A stretch of DNA of 57,753 nt from NCBI GenBank assembly GCA_020634815.1, contig JACKBA010000042.1, positions 1 to 57,753 of the forward strand, read 5' to 3'. Each line of letters begins with the position of its first letter. Within the stretch, counting starts at the first letter, position 1. Source of the DNA: Caldilineaceae bacterium. Its GTDB lineage: Bacteria; Chloroflexota; Anaerolineae; Caldilineales; Caldilineaceae. The notes below the pieces were generated by a model. The model did not search any database and had not been told where the DNA came from. It saw only the letters and a program-made list of their open reading frames with translations. This document shows, one piece after another, positions 14,743-24,771 of the stretch. The translations under genes and the position numbers were made by a program.

Positions 14743-15165
14743 TTACCGGGGCGAGGACATGCCCAGCGTCGGGCCATGCGCCTCATCCGCTGTGCGCGGC
14801 GCCGTGACGAAGTAGTAGACGAACGCGATCGCAAAAAGCAGGTGGACGGTAAGCGGCACAAGCGTGAACACCGGCGCCGGGGTGAAGACCATGATCAGCG
14901 TCAGCGTTGCCGTCATCAGCACCGTGTAGAAGACCTCGGTCTCAAGGATGATGCGTACCTCCTCCCAGTGCGCGGAGCGGAAGGCCAGCCACGAACCGAA
15001 GGCGAGACCGAGGACGGCCACGCCCATGGAGCGGGTGATGATCGGGTCGATGGGTCCGTAGTTTGCGATGCGAGCATACAGTTCGGGAGAGATCAAGAAG
15101 AGCAGCCCAAAGGCCAGGGCTACCAGCATGTGGACGAAAAAGGTATAGCGCAGACCGCGTGACAT
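14743..15165 (-). CDS. small four-helix membrane protein
   Basis: A 140-residue protein; the ATG ending at 15165 has AAGGAGG six bases upstream on the minus strand. It has about four hydrophobic helices (VHMLVALAFGLLFLI, GVAVLGLAFGSWLAF, VLMTATLTLIMVF, VHLLFAIAFVYYFV). I do not recognise a specific family; it resembles short DoxX-like or uncharacterised integral membrane proteins. It is transcribed alone, convergent with the secreted-protein pair. Confidence 0.7.
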   Translation of the reverse strand: MSRGLRYTFFVHMLVALAFGLLFLISPELYARIANYGPIDPIITRSMGVAVLGLAFGSWLAFRSAHWEEVRIILETEVFYTVLMTATLTLIMVFTPAPVFTLVPLTVHLLFAIAFVYYFVTAPRTADEAHGPTLGMSSPR

Positions 15166-15407
15166 GGCGTACCTCCTTGTGTCCAATCACGACAGCGGAC
15201 ACACCTGCGGCCACCTCAAGCCCTCGATCGGTCAAGGAACTTCTACTATTGATCATACACCCGGGGTGGTACGAGTTCAAGCAAATTCGGCTCGGCAGCG
15301 CGTCCCAAGGGTTTGGCAGACTCAGCATCAGCACGCGTCGCCAACAACGTGGGACGCACCGGGGATCGGTTCCGGGCGTCGCGGCTGCACTCAATCGCCA
15401 GGCGATG

Positions 15408-15416
15408 TGCTAGAAT
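15408..15416 (+). promoter_or_regulatory. candidate extended -10 promoter (TGCTAGAAT)
   Basis: TGC plus TAGAAT, identical to the element at 19069-19077. It lies about 50 bp before the DUF4256 gene. No clear -35 is present. Confidence 0.45.
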
Positions 15417-15464
15417 TGGACTCCGCTTCGGAAAGGGCATGTTTCACAAGGAAAGAGGACGAAC

Positions 15465-16028
15465 ATGGCGACAAGAAAGACACTGGAACCAGAAGAGCAG
15501 GCAGCCCTGATAGCCACGCTGAAAGCCCGGTTTGAGAAGCACAAGAAGCGCCATCAGGGCATAGCGTGGTCAGCAGTGCAGGCCAGGCTTGAGGCCCGCC
15601 CTGACAAGCTCTGGTTGCTCCATGAGATGGAACGAACCGGCGGCGAGCCCGATGTGGTCGGCTACGACGAAGCGACGGGCGAGTACATCTTCTATGACTG
15701 TGCGGCGGAAAGCCCAGCCGGCCGGCGCAGCCTCTGCTACGACCGCGCGGCGCTGGATGCGCGCAAAGAGGCCAAGCCGGCTAACAGCGCCCTGGACATG
15801 GCTGCGGAACTCGGCATCGAGATGTTGACGGAAGCGCAGTATCGAGCGTTGCAGGATCTTGGCAAGTTCGACACGAAGACATCGAGTTGGGTGGCAACGC
15901 CGTCCGCCATCCGCGAACGGGGCGGCGCCCTCTTCTGCGATCGACGCTACGACCATATCTTCACCTATCACAATGGGGCAACGTCCTACTATGCCGCCAG
16001 AGGATTCCGCGGCTCGCTGACGGTGTAG
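15465..16028 (+). CDS. DUF4256 family protein
   Basis: A 187-residue soluble protein. Features of DUF4256 include the opening LKARFEKHKKRHQGIAW, LWLLHEMERTGGEPDVVGYD, the AAESPAGRRSLCYDRAAL block, and GALFCDRRYDHIFTYHNGA near the end. AGAGGA lies upstream of the ATG. The family is widespread and short but has no known activity. No operon partner is evident, as the next gene starts 171 bp downstream with its own candidate promoter. Confidence 0.88.
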   Translation: MATRKTLEPEEQAALIATLKARFEKHKKRHQGIAWSAVQARLEARPDKLWLLHEMERTGGEPDVVGYDEATGEYIFYDCAAESPAGRRSLCYDRAALDARKEAKPANSALDMAAELGIEMLTEAQYRALQDLGKFDTKTSSWVATPSAIRERGGALFCDRRYDHIFTYHNGATSYYAARGFRGSLTV

Positions 16029-16199
16029 CAGTTTTGCCCTATTACCAGCCTCACGGATCACCGTCCAGATCTGCTCCGAGACCCCAATCGCCAAGGCCGG
16101 GGTCTTCGATCGCCTCAAAGCCAGATCGTACAACCGTCTTCCTGTGATACAATGCAGTCGAGAAGAGGGGCTTGACCGTTCAGGAAGGAACGTGATCTG

Positions 16200-16520
16200 A
16201 TGACAGATAAGACCAAGAATCTTCCAATCCCCAATGCACAGTTGGCGGCCTTCTGTCAGCGTTGGCAGATTGAAGAACTCTCTTTGTTTGGTTCCATACT
16301 GGACGACCAATTCAACGACGAAAGTGACGTCGATGTACTGGTAACGTTTGCGCCAGATGTCGCATACTCTTTCCGCCATTTCATTGCCATGCAGGATGAG
16401 CTTGAGGAAATCTTTGGACGTCGAGTAGACCTTGTCGAACGCTCTGCCGTTGAGCGAAGTGCAAACTATATTCGACGCCGCTCGATTCTAGAGTCGAAAC
16501 GCCCAGTCTATGCGCGATGA
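16200..16520 (+). CDS. MNT-type nucleotidyltransferase (MntA-like antitoxin)
   Basis: A 106-residue minimal nucleotidyltransferase. The core GSILDDQFNDESDVDVLV contains the G-S motif and the paired metal-binding Asp residues; a third acidic residue is likely the Asp in RRVDLVE. Proteins of this kind normally form a toxin-antitoxin pair with a HEPN (DUF86) RNase and modify it by adding AMP. Here the overlapping downstream reading frame starts like a HEPN protein but stops after 19 codons, so the antitoxin appears orphaned. Confidence 0.87.
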   Translation: MTDKTKNLPIPNAQLAAFCQRWQIEELSLFGSILDDQFNDESDVDVLVTFAPDVAYSFRHFIAMQDELEEIFGRRVDLVERSAVERSANYIRRRSILESKRPVYAR

Positions 16521-16622
16521 CCAGGCATTGCTTCTTGACATGCTGACATCGAGACCATTGAACAACTGATACACCACGATGCAGACTTCGACGCCAAAGC
16601 CGGCAGCGATACGAGCGAATAG
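16510..16622 (+). pseudogene. relic of a HEPN (DUF86) toxin gene
   Basis: An ATG at 16510 overlaps the end of the nucleotidyltransferase gene by 11 bp, the usual arrangement for MNT-HEPN pairs. The frame reads MRDDQALLLDML, a typical DUF86 start, then ends at TGA 16567-16569 after 19 codons. A shifted frame from 16545 reads DIETIEQLIHHDADFD and stops at 16620, perhaps a displaced fragment. A full HEPN protein would need about 110-130 codons, so most of the gene has been deleted. Confidence 0.55.
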
Positions 16623-16649
16623 TACCACTAGACCCGACAGGAGCCACCC

Positions 16650-17771
16650 ATGACCCAATTCGTAGGCATCCTCACCGCCGGCGGCGACAGCCCTGGGCTC
16701 AACGCCGCGATCCGTGGCGTGGGCAAGGCGGGCATCGGCGCATACGGCATGCAGATCATCGGCTTTCGCGACGGTTTCCGCGGGCTGATGCAGGACCGCA
16801 CGGTGCGCCTCTCCGGGCCAGCGCTCTCGGGTATCCTCACCGTGGGCGGCACCATCCTGGGCACCAGCCGCGACAAGCCCAACAAGATGCCCGTGGGCGA
16901 CCAGACCATGGACATGACGAGCGTCATGCTCGAGACCTATCAGAAGCACCATCTCGACGCGCTGGTCTGCCTGGGGGGCGGCGGCACGCAAAAGAACGCC
17001 TATCACCTGAGCCAGCACGGGATGAATGTCATCACGCTGCCCAAGACCATCGACAACGACGTGTGGGGCACCGACTCCACCTTTGGCTTCGACACGGCGC
17101 TGGGTATTGCCACCGAGGCCATCGACCGCCTGCACAGCACCGCGCACAGCCATCACCGCATCATCGTTGTGGAGCTGATGGGGCACAATGCGGGCTGGCT
17201 GGCGCTGGGCGCGGGCCTGGCCGGCGGCGCCGATGTCATCCTGCTGCCCGAGCTTCCCTACGACCCCGAAGTCGTGGCCGAGGCCATCCGTAGCCGCCAG
17301 CGCCGGGGCAGCGGCTTTAGCATCGTGGCCGTCTCCGAGGGCGCGCTCTCCAAAGACGATGCGGCGACGCTGGCCAAAGCCAAGGCGGCCAAGAAAGAGG
17401 CCGAGGGCGACAAGAAATCCAAGGCCAAGGCTCGCCTGGCAAAGCTGGAACTTTCCTTGCAGGACAAGACCCTGACCCTCTCGCGCACGCTGGAGTCACT
17501 GACGGGGCTGGAGTCGCGCGTGACGATCCTGGGCCATCTCCAGCGGGGCGGCACCCCGTCGGCAGCCGACCGCCTGTTGGCAACGCGCCTGGGCACGGCC
17601 TGTGCGGCCTATATCGACCAGGGCGTCTTTGGCGTCATGGTTGCCGCTCGCGGCGACGGCGCCGAAGCCATCCCGCTCGAAGAAATCGTCGGCAAACGCC
17701 GCACCGTCCCCGTCGACCATCCGTGGATCAAGACGGCACGCGATATCGGCGTTTGTTTGGGGGATAAATGA
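16650..17771 (+). CDS. pfkA: 6-phosphofructokinase (phosphoryl donor uncertain)
   Basis: A 373-residue glycolytic kinase. The N-terminal GGDSPGLNAAIRG, the catalytic TIDND (residues 133-137), VELMGHNAGWLAL and the late GHLQRGGTPSAAD are all present. The position that is Asp-Gly in ATP-dependent E. coli PfkA reads Gly111-Gly112 (LGGGGTQKN), and Lys132 precedes TIDND, as in pyrophosphate-using enzymes. The donor could therefore be ATP or PPi. A Lys/Ala-rich insert near residues 235-268 is unusual. The neighbouring membrane pyrophosphatase in the window makes PPi economy relevant but proves nothing. Confidence 0.9.
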   Translation: MTQFVGILTAGGDSPGLNAAIRGVGKAGIGAYGMQIIGFRDGFRGLMQDRTVRLSGPALSGILTVGGTILGTSRDKPNKMPVGDQTMDMTSVMLETYQKHHLDALVCLGGGGTQKNAYHLSQHGMNVITLPKTIDNDVWGTDSTFGFDTALGIATEAIDRLHSTAHSHHRIIVVELMGHNAGWLALGAGLAGGADVILLPELPYDPEVVAEAIRSRQRRGSGFSIVAVSEGALSKDDAATLAKAKAAKKEAEGDKKSKAKARLAKLELSLQDKTLTLSRTLESLTGLESRVTILGHLQRGGTPSAADRLLATRLGTACAAYIDQGVFGVMVAARGDGAEAIPLEEIVGKRRTVPVDHPWIKTARDIGVCLGDK

Positions 17772-17786
17772 GGGAGTGTCATCTCC

Positions 17787-18641
<855 letters not shown>

Positions 18642-19111
18642 CGTATGTTCCTTTCAGTGTCAGATGTTGACAGGTTCGTGTGCAAAAGTGTGGTTCTGCC
18701 GACGGCCGAAGGCAGGCAGCGACGCAGACACGTCATGCAGGCGCGCAGGCGCCTGGCACAGCGATGCCGGGTCACGGGCAAGCTATTCGGCTAGGCAGTC
18801 AGCAAAGGGTCAGGCAGATCTGTGCGCCGAACAGCTCAGCGACAACAGGAGGTACAACAGGAGGTGCAACAACAGCGGGAGCAGGAGGAGGTAAAGATGG
18901 ATGTGGACGGGTGCAGTGGTTGCCGGCGGCGCCGGCCAATCTCCTGGTGGTGCATATCGACTCCTTTTCTTGCAACCAGGTTGCGTAACACAGCCTTCGC
19001 CGTGGCGAAGGTGCAGGAGAGTATAGGAGGCAGCGCCCGCCCTGTCAAATCGCCCGAAGTGCCTGTTATGCTAGAATGGCAGGATTGGCGCGATCAAGTA
19101 GGGAGCGAGAT
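18642..19111. other. 470-bp intergenic region
   Basis: Lies between the divergent sulfurtransferase and HAD genes. It holds a purine-rich stretch of short imperfect repeats (CAACAGGAGGT-like, 18840-18895), a small hairpin (CCTTCGCC/GGCGAAGG, 18994-19011) and the candidate extended -10 at 19069. Open frames across it have no protein-like character, so I call no gene. Confidence 0.6.
19069..19077 (+). promoter_or_regulatory. candidate extended -10 promoter (TGCTAGAAT)
   Basis: TGC plus TAGAAT 35 bp before the HAD gene start, identical to 15408-15416. No -35 at proper spacing. Confidence 0.45.
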
Positions 19112-19792
19112 GTGATCATCAAGACAGTAATCTGGGACATGGATGGAACGATCGCCGATTCGGCGGCGTTGCACTTCCGCGCGTGGCAGGCCACCATGCG
19201 GCGTTATGGCATCGACTACGCGTACCAGTTGTTCATCGACAGCTTCGGGCGCAACAATGCCGAAATTCTGGCCGAACAGTTGGACGATCCGGATGCTGCT
19301 ACAATTGCGGCAATTTCGCTGGAGAAGGAAGCGGCATACCGGTCGTTGGTGACACCGGAGACGCTGCGGCCCAATCCGGGCGTGCTCGGCCTGCTGGAAG
19401 GCTTGCGGCGCGATGGCGTGACGCAAATCGTCGGGTCGTCGGGACCAATGGCCAACATCGCCGCGATGGTGCGGGCGATGGACATCGGCGACTACTTCCT
19501 GGCGCTGGTCACGGGCACGCACCTGCCCAAGGGCAAGCCCGACCCTGCGATTTTCCTGCGCTGTGCGGCCGTGGCCGGCGCTGCCCCTGGCGAATGTCTT
19601 GTCATCGAGGATAGCGTTCACGGCATTGAAGCCGCGCAACGTGCGGGCATGTGCAGCGTGGCAGTGGGCGCCCTGGCAGCCAGCGATGCGCTGAGACCAT
19701 ACCGAATGGAAAACGGCGCCGGCGCCAGCGTGGGTATCGCCGATCTGTCGGCGGTACAGGATGCGGCCAGCCTGCTCGCCCGCTTTGGCTGA
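19112..19792 (+). CDS. HAD-superfamily phosphatase/mutase (beta-phosphoglucomutase-like)
   Basis: A 226-residue cytoplasmic enzyme. The GTG at 19112 is chosen because GGGAG lies six bases upstream and the hydrophobic strand with motif I follows at once. Motif I is DMDGTIADS, motif II VGSSGPM, motif III the Lys in KGKPDPAIF, motif IV VIEDSVHGIEAA. The helical cap between motifs I and II matches subfamily IA, which includes beta-phosphoglucomutase and sugar-phosphate phosphatases. The substrate cannot be told. A GNAT gene follows 50 bp downstream and may share the transcript. Confidence 0.88.
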   Translation: MIIKTVIWDMDGTIADSAALHFRAWQATMRRYGIDYAYQLFIDSFGRNNAEILAEQLDDPDAATIAAISLEKEAAYRSLVTPETLRPNPGVLGLLEGLRRDGVTQIVGSSGPMANIAAMVRAMDIGDYFLALVTGTHLPKGKPDPAIFLRCAAVAGAAPGECLVIEDSVHGIEAAQRAGMCSVAVGALAASDALRPYRMENGAGASVGIADLSAVQDAASLLARFG

Positions 19793-19842
19793 TAGCTTCC
19801 GACGGCGATGGCGACACCGGCCACGGAAGTCTGGAGATGGAA

Positions 19843-20424
19843 ATGGTTGTAAGCATGGCGCCCTTCAAGCGCAAATCCGATGTCACCCGCCGGCCGGTCC
19901 GCTTCACGACCAGAGACGGCAGAAAACTCACGCTGCGTCTGATCCGCCCGGCGGACGCCCCGCTGCTGGAGGATCTCTTCTATCGCCTCTCGCCCGAGTC
20001 GCGCTGGCGGCGCTTCCACGCGCTGACCGACGGCATCCCACCGGAGCGCATCGCCGAGCAGGCCGGCACCATGGCCAACGTCGACAACCGCACGCTGGAG
20101 GGCGCCGTGGTGGCAGTGGCCGCGGATGATGAGGGTGATCGCATCGTCGGCGTGGTGCGCCTTGCACGCCCGCCAGGCAAGCCGGACGCTGCCGAGGCCG
20201 AGGCCGCCGTCGTCGTGCTCGACGAATACCAGGGGCAGGGCGTGGGCAGCGAACTCCTGCAGCGCATGTTGCAACTGGCGCGACACATGCGCGTCAAGCG
20301 CATGCTGGCCGTCTTCCAGCCGGACAACGCCGGCGCCATTCGCCTCTTCCGCGACCTCGGCTTGCCCAGCCGCCTGGAGACTTCTCACGGCATCTCAAAG
20401 ATGTACACGGAATTGCCGGAATAG
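19843..20424 (+). CDS. GNAT-family N-acetyltransferase
   Basis: A 193-residue protein. Start choice is uncertain between ATGs at 19837, 19843 and 19855; 19843 has CTGGAG six bases upstream. The fold signature appears as LRLIRPADAPLLEDLFYRLSPESRWRRF at the start and the acetyl-CoA loop in VVLDEYQGQGVGSELL (Q/R-x-x-G-x-G). The N-terminal segment is like the GNAT domain found with or near PatZ-type protein acetyltransferases, which carry RPI.P.D...L..L...LS..S...RF. It may acetylate a protein or a small molecule; no more can be said. Confidence 0.85.
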   Translation: MVVSMAPFKRKSDVTRRPVRFTTRDGRKLTLRLIRPADAPLLEDLFYRLSPESRWRRFHALTDGIPPERIAEQAGTMANVDNRTLEGAVVAVAADDEGDRIVGVVRLARPPGKPDAAEAEAAVVVLDEYQGQGVGSELLQRMLQLARHMRVKRMLAVFQPDNAGAIRLFRDLGLPSRLETSHGISKMYTELPE

Positions 20425-20477
20425 AAAACGCCCGGCGCCGTGCCGCTTTGGACACAGTTCCGGGCGCCTGAATCGGT

Positions 20478-20596
20478 GTAGTAGCGACTTCGTTTGTTGG
20501 CCGGGAGCAAAAAGCGGCTAAAGCCGCCACTACGATTCGGTAGTGACGACTTTAGTCGTTGGGCGGCGGAAAGAGGGCGGCTAAAGCTGCCACTAC
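20478..20596. repeat. two diverged copies of the TAGT-CTTCAG inverted-repeat family
   Basis: GTAGTAGCGACTTCGTTTGTT ... AAGCGGCTAAAGCCGCCACTAC (20478-20533) and GTAGTGACGACTTTAGTCGTT ... GGCGGCTAAAGCTGCCACTAC (about 20540-20596). They match the unit of the 10741-11370 array in both arms but use CTTTAG/CTAAAG in the cores and have a different middle. They sit between the GNAT and radical SAM stop codons, which converge here, so they could also act as a bidirectional hairpin terminator. Confidence 0.88.
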
Positions 20597-20601
20597 GGCG
20601 G

Positions 20602-21942
<1,341 letters not shown>

Positions 21943-22099
21943 AAATCCTCCACCATATCATTGCGCCGCTGTTCGGCGAATTGAGTTCCTATTCGGTGCG
22001 CTCCCCATCCAGGAAGCAAGCACAACATCGGCCATCATATCACAGGCCGGCCATTAGTAAAAAAACCTTGATAAAAATTATCCGACGAAGTCGCCACCG

Positions 22100-22552
22100 T
22101 CAAAGCCAGTCGCGTGAGACGAAGTAGATCAGCGTGTAGAAAATGCCGATCAAGCCACCGATGATGACCTGCAACGTCGTATGACCGATCAGTTCTTTCA
22201 GTTGCGCCTCGGTGAGGGGATGCCCGCTGAAGAAGGTCTGGAGGATCTGGTTGATCATGTGCGCCTGCTTGCCGCTCTCCTGGCGCACCCCACGTGCATC
22301 GTACATGACGACGGCGGCGAGTACGGCCGCAATGGCGAAGAGCCCGCTGTCCAGCCCAAACTGGTAGCCGACAGCGGTCATCAGGCTGCACACCATGGCG
22401 GAGTGGCTGCTGGGCATGCCGCCGGCCTGGTTCATCACTCGCCAATCAAGGCGCCCGGTTCGAATCCAGTGAGCCAGCGTCTTGTAGAGTTGAACGCCAA
22501 ACGCGACCGAGATCGGCAGCCATAGAGCCGAGTTGCTGAAGAGGGAGCGCAT
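22100..22552 (-). CDS. divergent PAP2 family protein (DUF212)
   Basis: A 150-residue membrane protein with about four hydrophobic helices. The signature GGMPSSHSAMVCSL is the phosphatase motif of the PAP2/haloperoxidase-like DUF212 family, and GHTTLQVIIGGLIG is the second conserved block. It probably acts on a membrane phosphate substrate, though DUF212 members are uncharacterised. It starts 6 bp after the xseB stop, so the two are co-transcribed. Confidence 0.88.
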   Translation of the reverse strand: MRSLFSNSALWLPISVAFGVQLYKTLAHWIRTGRLDWRVMNQAGGMPSSHSAMVCSLMTAVGYQFGLDSGLFAIAAVLAAVVMYDARGVRQESGKQAHMINQILQTFFSGHPLTEAQLKELIGHTTLQVIIGGLIGIFYTLIYFVSRDWL

Positions 22553-22558
22553 GAGCCC

Positions 22559-22795
22559 CTAGCTTTCTTGCCAGCCCTCGAACGGTGTCGTCTCGTCACC
22601 GGGCTGCCACTGGCGCACGCGCAACTCCGCCTGCTCCAGGCGACCGGCGCAGAAGGTCGCCAGTGCGGCGCCTTCCTCGTAGAGCGCCAGCGTCTCCTCG
22701 AGCGGCAGGTCATCCGTTTCCAGTTTGCCAAGCACCATTTCGAGCCGGGCAAAGGCCTCGTCATAGCTCAGTGATTCGTCCAGCATGAATCCCAT
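22559..22795 (-). CDS. xseB: exodeoxyribonuclease VII small subunit
   Basis: A 78-residue helical protein. The ATG ending at 22795 has AGGA six bases upstream; an inner ATG at 22786 is also possible. The family core is LSYDEAFARLEMVLGKLE, then LPLEETLALYEEGAALATFC and an arginine-rich C-terminal helix. XseB binds XseA to form a single-strand DNA exonuclease. The large-subunit gene xseA, usually adjacent, is not upstream here; the gene is instead paired with DUF212. Confidence 0.9.
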   Translation of the reverse strand: MGFMLDESLSYDEAFARLEMVLGKLETDDLPLEETLALYEEGAALATFCAGRLEQAELRVRQWQPGDETTPFEGWQES

Positions 22796-23035
22796 AACAA
22801 ATCCTATCGACGCAGGGAATATGGTTCGGCACGGCCACACGGCCGAAATCTCAGTATACCAATGGCTGGCGGCTGGCTACAAAGCCCCCGGTGTGCAAGG
22901 GGCGCCGCTCCTTACCAGCCGGCAGCCGTGCCACCGCTGGCCAGGAACCAATTGAAACCCCGCCTCCGGTCATGTGCTCGGCTCTGATGTAAGCTGGCAA
23001 GAACTGCGCACTGGACAAGACACGAGAGAATCGCC

Positions 23036-23860
23036 ATGCCCGTAACTGAACCATCATCCGCAATGCCATCGGCGCCCAAGCCATCCATCGTCTGCCTGGT
23101 CGAGGACCTCTTCTTCGGCACGCGCCTGGACGACGTCATCCGCACGATGGGCGGGCACCCCGTGATCGTCGAGTCACCCGCCGCCTTTGTCGACGCGGTC
23201 GACCGCGTCTTTCCCGTGCTCGCCTTGGTCGACCTGGGCGCGGCCGGCGATTGGGCGCAGGCCATCACGCGCTGCAAGATGCGCCCGCACACCAGCCAGA
23301 TTCCCATCATCGCCTTTGGCAGCCACGTGGACACCGCCACGCTGCGCGCAGCTCGCCAAGCCGGCGCCGACCACGCCTGGGCGCGCAGCAAGCTCATGGG
23401 CGAGTTGCCAGAGGTGGTCGAGCGCCACCTGCGCCCGCCGGTCGTCTATCCCGACGGCTGGGACGCCCCGCTCAGCGAGCCGGCCCGCCACGGCATCGAG
23501 GAGTTCAACCGTGGCGAGTATTTCGAGCAGCACGAGTTGCTGGAGCACGCATGGATGGCCGAGCCGCGCCCCGTGCGCGAGATGTACCAGGGCATCCTGC
23601 AAATTGGCGTGGCGTTCCTCCAGATCGAGCGCAACAACTGGGCCGGCGCGGTCAAGATGTTTCGCCGCGGGCTGCCGCGCCTGCGCACCCTGCCGCCCGT
23701 CTGCCAGGGCGTGGCGATTGCCCCGTTCCGCGCCGCCGCCGAAGCGATCCACTGGGAGGTCACTGAGCTCGGGCCGGAGAGATTGGGGGAGTTCGACCGC
23801 AGCCGCTTCCCGCGCATCGAAATCGCAGACACGACCAACGCAGCGGGCAGCGCGTCGTAA
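23036..23860 (+). CDS. receiver-like domain fused to DUF309
   Basis: A 274-residue protein. Residues about 17-130 look like a response-regulator receiver fold (IVCLVEDLFFGTRLDDVI, then strand VLALVDLGAAGDW, VPIIAFGSHV-type strand, and RAARQAGADHAWARS). The phospho-acceptor position seems to be the Asp in LVDLG, but the usual acidic pair and Lys are not clear, so it may be a pseudo-receiver. Residues about 157-215 hold the DUF309 signature FNRGEYFEQHELLEHAWM. DUF309 has no known activity. The fusion suggests a signalling role (inference). Confidence 0.82.
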   Translation: MPVTEPSSAMPSAPKPSIVCLVEDLFFGTRLDDVIRTMGGHPVIVESPAAFVDAVDRVFPVLALVDLGAAGDWAQAITRCKMRPHTSQIPIIAFGSHVDTATLRAARQAGADHAWARSKLMGELPEVVERHLRPPVVYPDGWDAPLSEPARHGIEEFNRGEYFEQHELLEHAWMAEPRPVREMYQGILQIGVAFLQIERNNWAGAVKMFRRGLPRLRTLPPVCQGVAIAPFRAAAEAIHWEVTELGPERLGEFDRSRFPRIEIADTTNAAGSAS

Positions 23861-23974
23861 AACGGGTAAAGGAGGCGCACGCGGAACGATTCACCTGATT
23901 TCCACTTCGTGCCGTTTTGTGCGCTTCGGGCCGTTGTGGTTCGCCGTTCTTGCCCACCGCCCCAGCCAGAGAGC

Positions 23975-24739
23975 CTACATGGCAAGCAGGCTGTAGCCGC
24001 CGTCGATCTCGATCGTCTGGCCGACGATCATGCGGGCGGCGTCGGTGCAGAGCCAGGCCGCCACTTCGCCCACATCCTCCGGCGTGACCAGCCGGCCGGC
24101 CGGCGTGTTCTGCTCGGCGTAGGCGATCATCTCCTCGCGCCGCGGGAAGAAGTCGAGCGCGCCCGTAATCACGACGCCCGGGCTGATGCAGTTGGCGATG
24201 ATGTTGTCCGGCGCCAGTTCGACCGCCAGGTAGCGGGTCAGCGCCTCAATAGCCGCCTTGCTCACACCGACGACGCCATATTCGGGGAAGACGCGCCGGC
24301 TGCCGATGCTGGTGACGGTGATGACGCGCCCCCACCCGGCGCGGCGCATGTAGGGCACCGCCGCCTGCACGCCCACCAGGATGCTGCGGGCGTTGATGTT
24401 GACCGTCCACTCCCACGCCTTCTCGTCGATCTCGGTGATGGGTTTTAGCACGCCGCTGGCGGCATTGCCCACAAAGATGTCGACGCCGCCAAATCGATCC
24501 ACGGCCGTCTGCACCAGCGCCTGCGCTTCCTCGTCGCGTCCTACATGCGCCTTGACGGCGATGGCGTGCGCGCCGAGGGCCTCGATGTCGGCGACGGTCG
24601 CCTCGGCCTCTTCCCGGTGGCGGAAATAGTTGACGGTGATGTTGCAGCCGCGCCGGGCCAGCGCCAGCGCGATGCCGCGCCCGATGCCGCGTCCGCTGCC
24701 CGTGATGACGGCGCTCTTGCCGCGCAGATCTTCGCTCAT
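23975..24739 (-). CDS. fabL: enoyl-ACP reductase, FabL-like SDR
   Basis: A 254-residue oxidoreductase. GAGGAA is upstream of the ATG. The NAD(P)-binding TGSGRGIG is at residues 13-20, and the active site has Tyr154 and Lys161 spaced as Y-x6-K, the spacing typical of enoyl-ACP reductases rather than the classical Y-x3-K. The segments VGVSKAAIEALTRYLAVEL and QNTPAGR closely resemble Bacillus FabL. It would reduce the double bond in fatty-acid elongation, though relatives act on other enoyl or keto substrates. It lies 32 bp after a recombinase-like gene. Confidence 0.85.
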   Translation of the reverse strand: MSEDLRGKSAVITGSGRGIGRGIALALARRGCNITVNYFRHREEAEATVADIEALGAHAIAVKAHVGRDEEAQALVQTAVDRFGGVDIFVGNAASGVLKPITEIDEKAWEWTVNINARSILVGVQAAVPYMRRAGWGRVITVTSIGSRRVFPEYGVVGVSKAAIEALTRYLAVELAPDNIIANCISPGVVITGALDFFPRREEMIAYAEQNTPAGRLVTPEDVGEVAAWLCTDAARMIVGQTIEIDGGYSLLAM

Positions 24740-24771
24740 GTTTGTACGTTCCTCGAAGGAGGCGAGCCGGG

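Noticed and set aside
16567..16569. TGA in the HEPN relic as a selenocysteine codon
   Set aside because: HEPN families have no Cys/Sec there and the sequence beyond does not continue the fold in frame.
18822..19115. 97-codon plus-strand frame rich in Gln/Glu
   Set aside because: Built from short purine repeats and overlapping the HAD promoter; no protein-like pattern.
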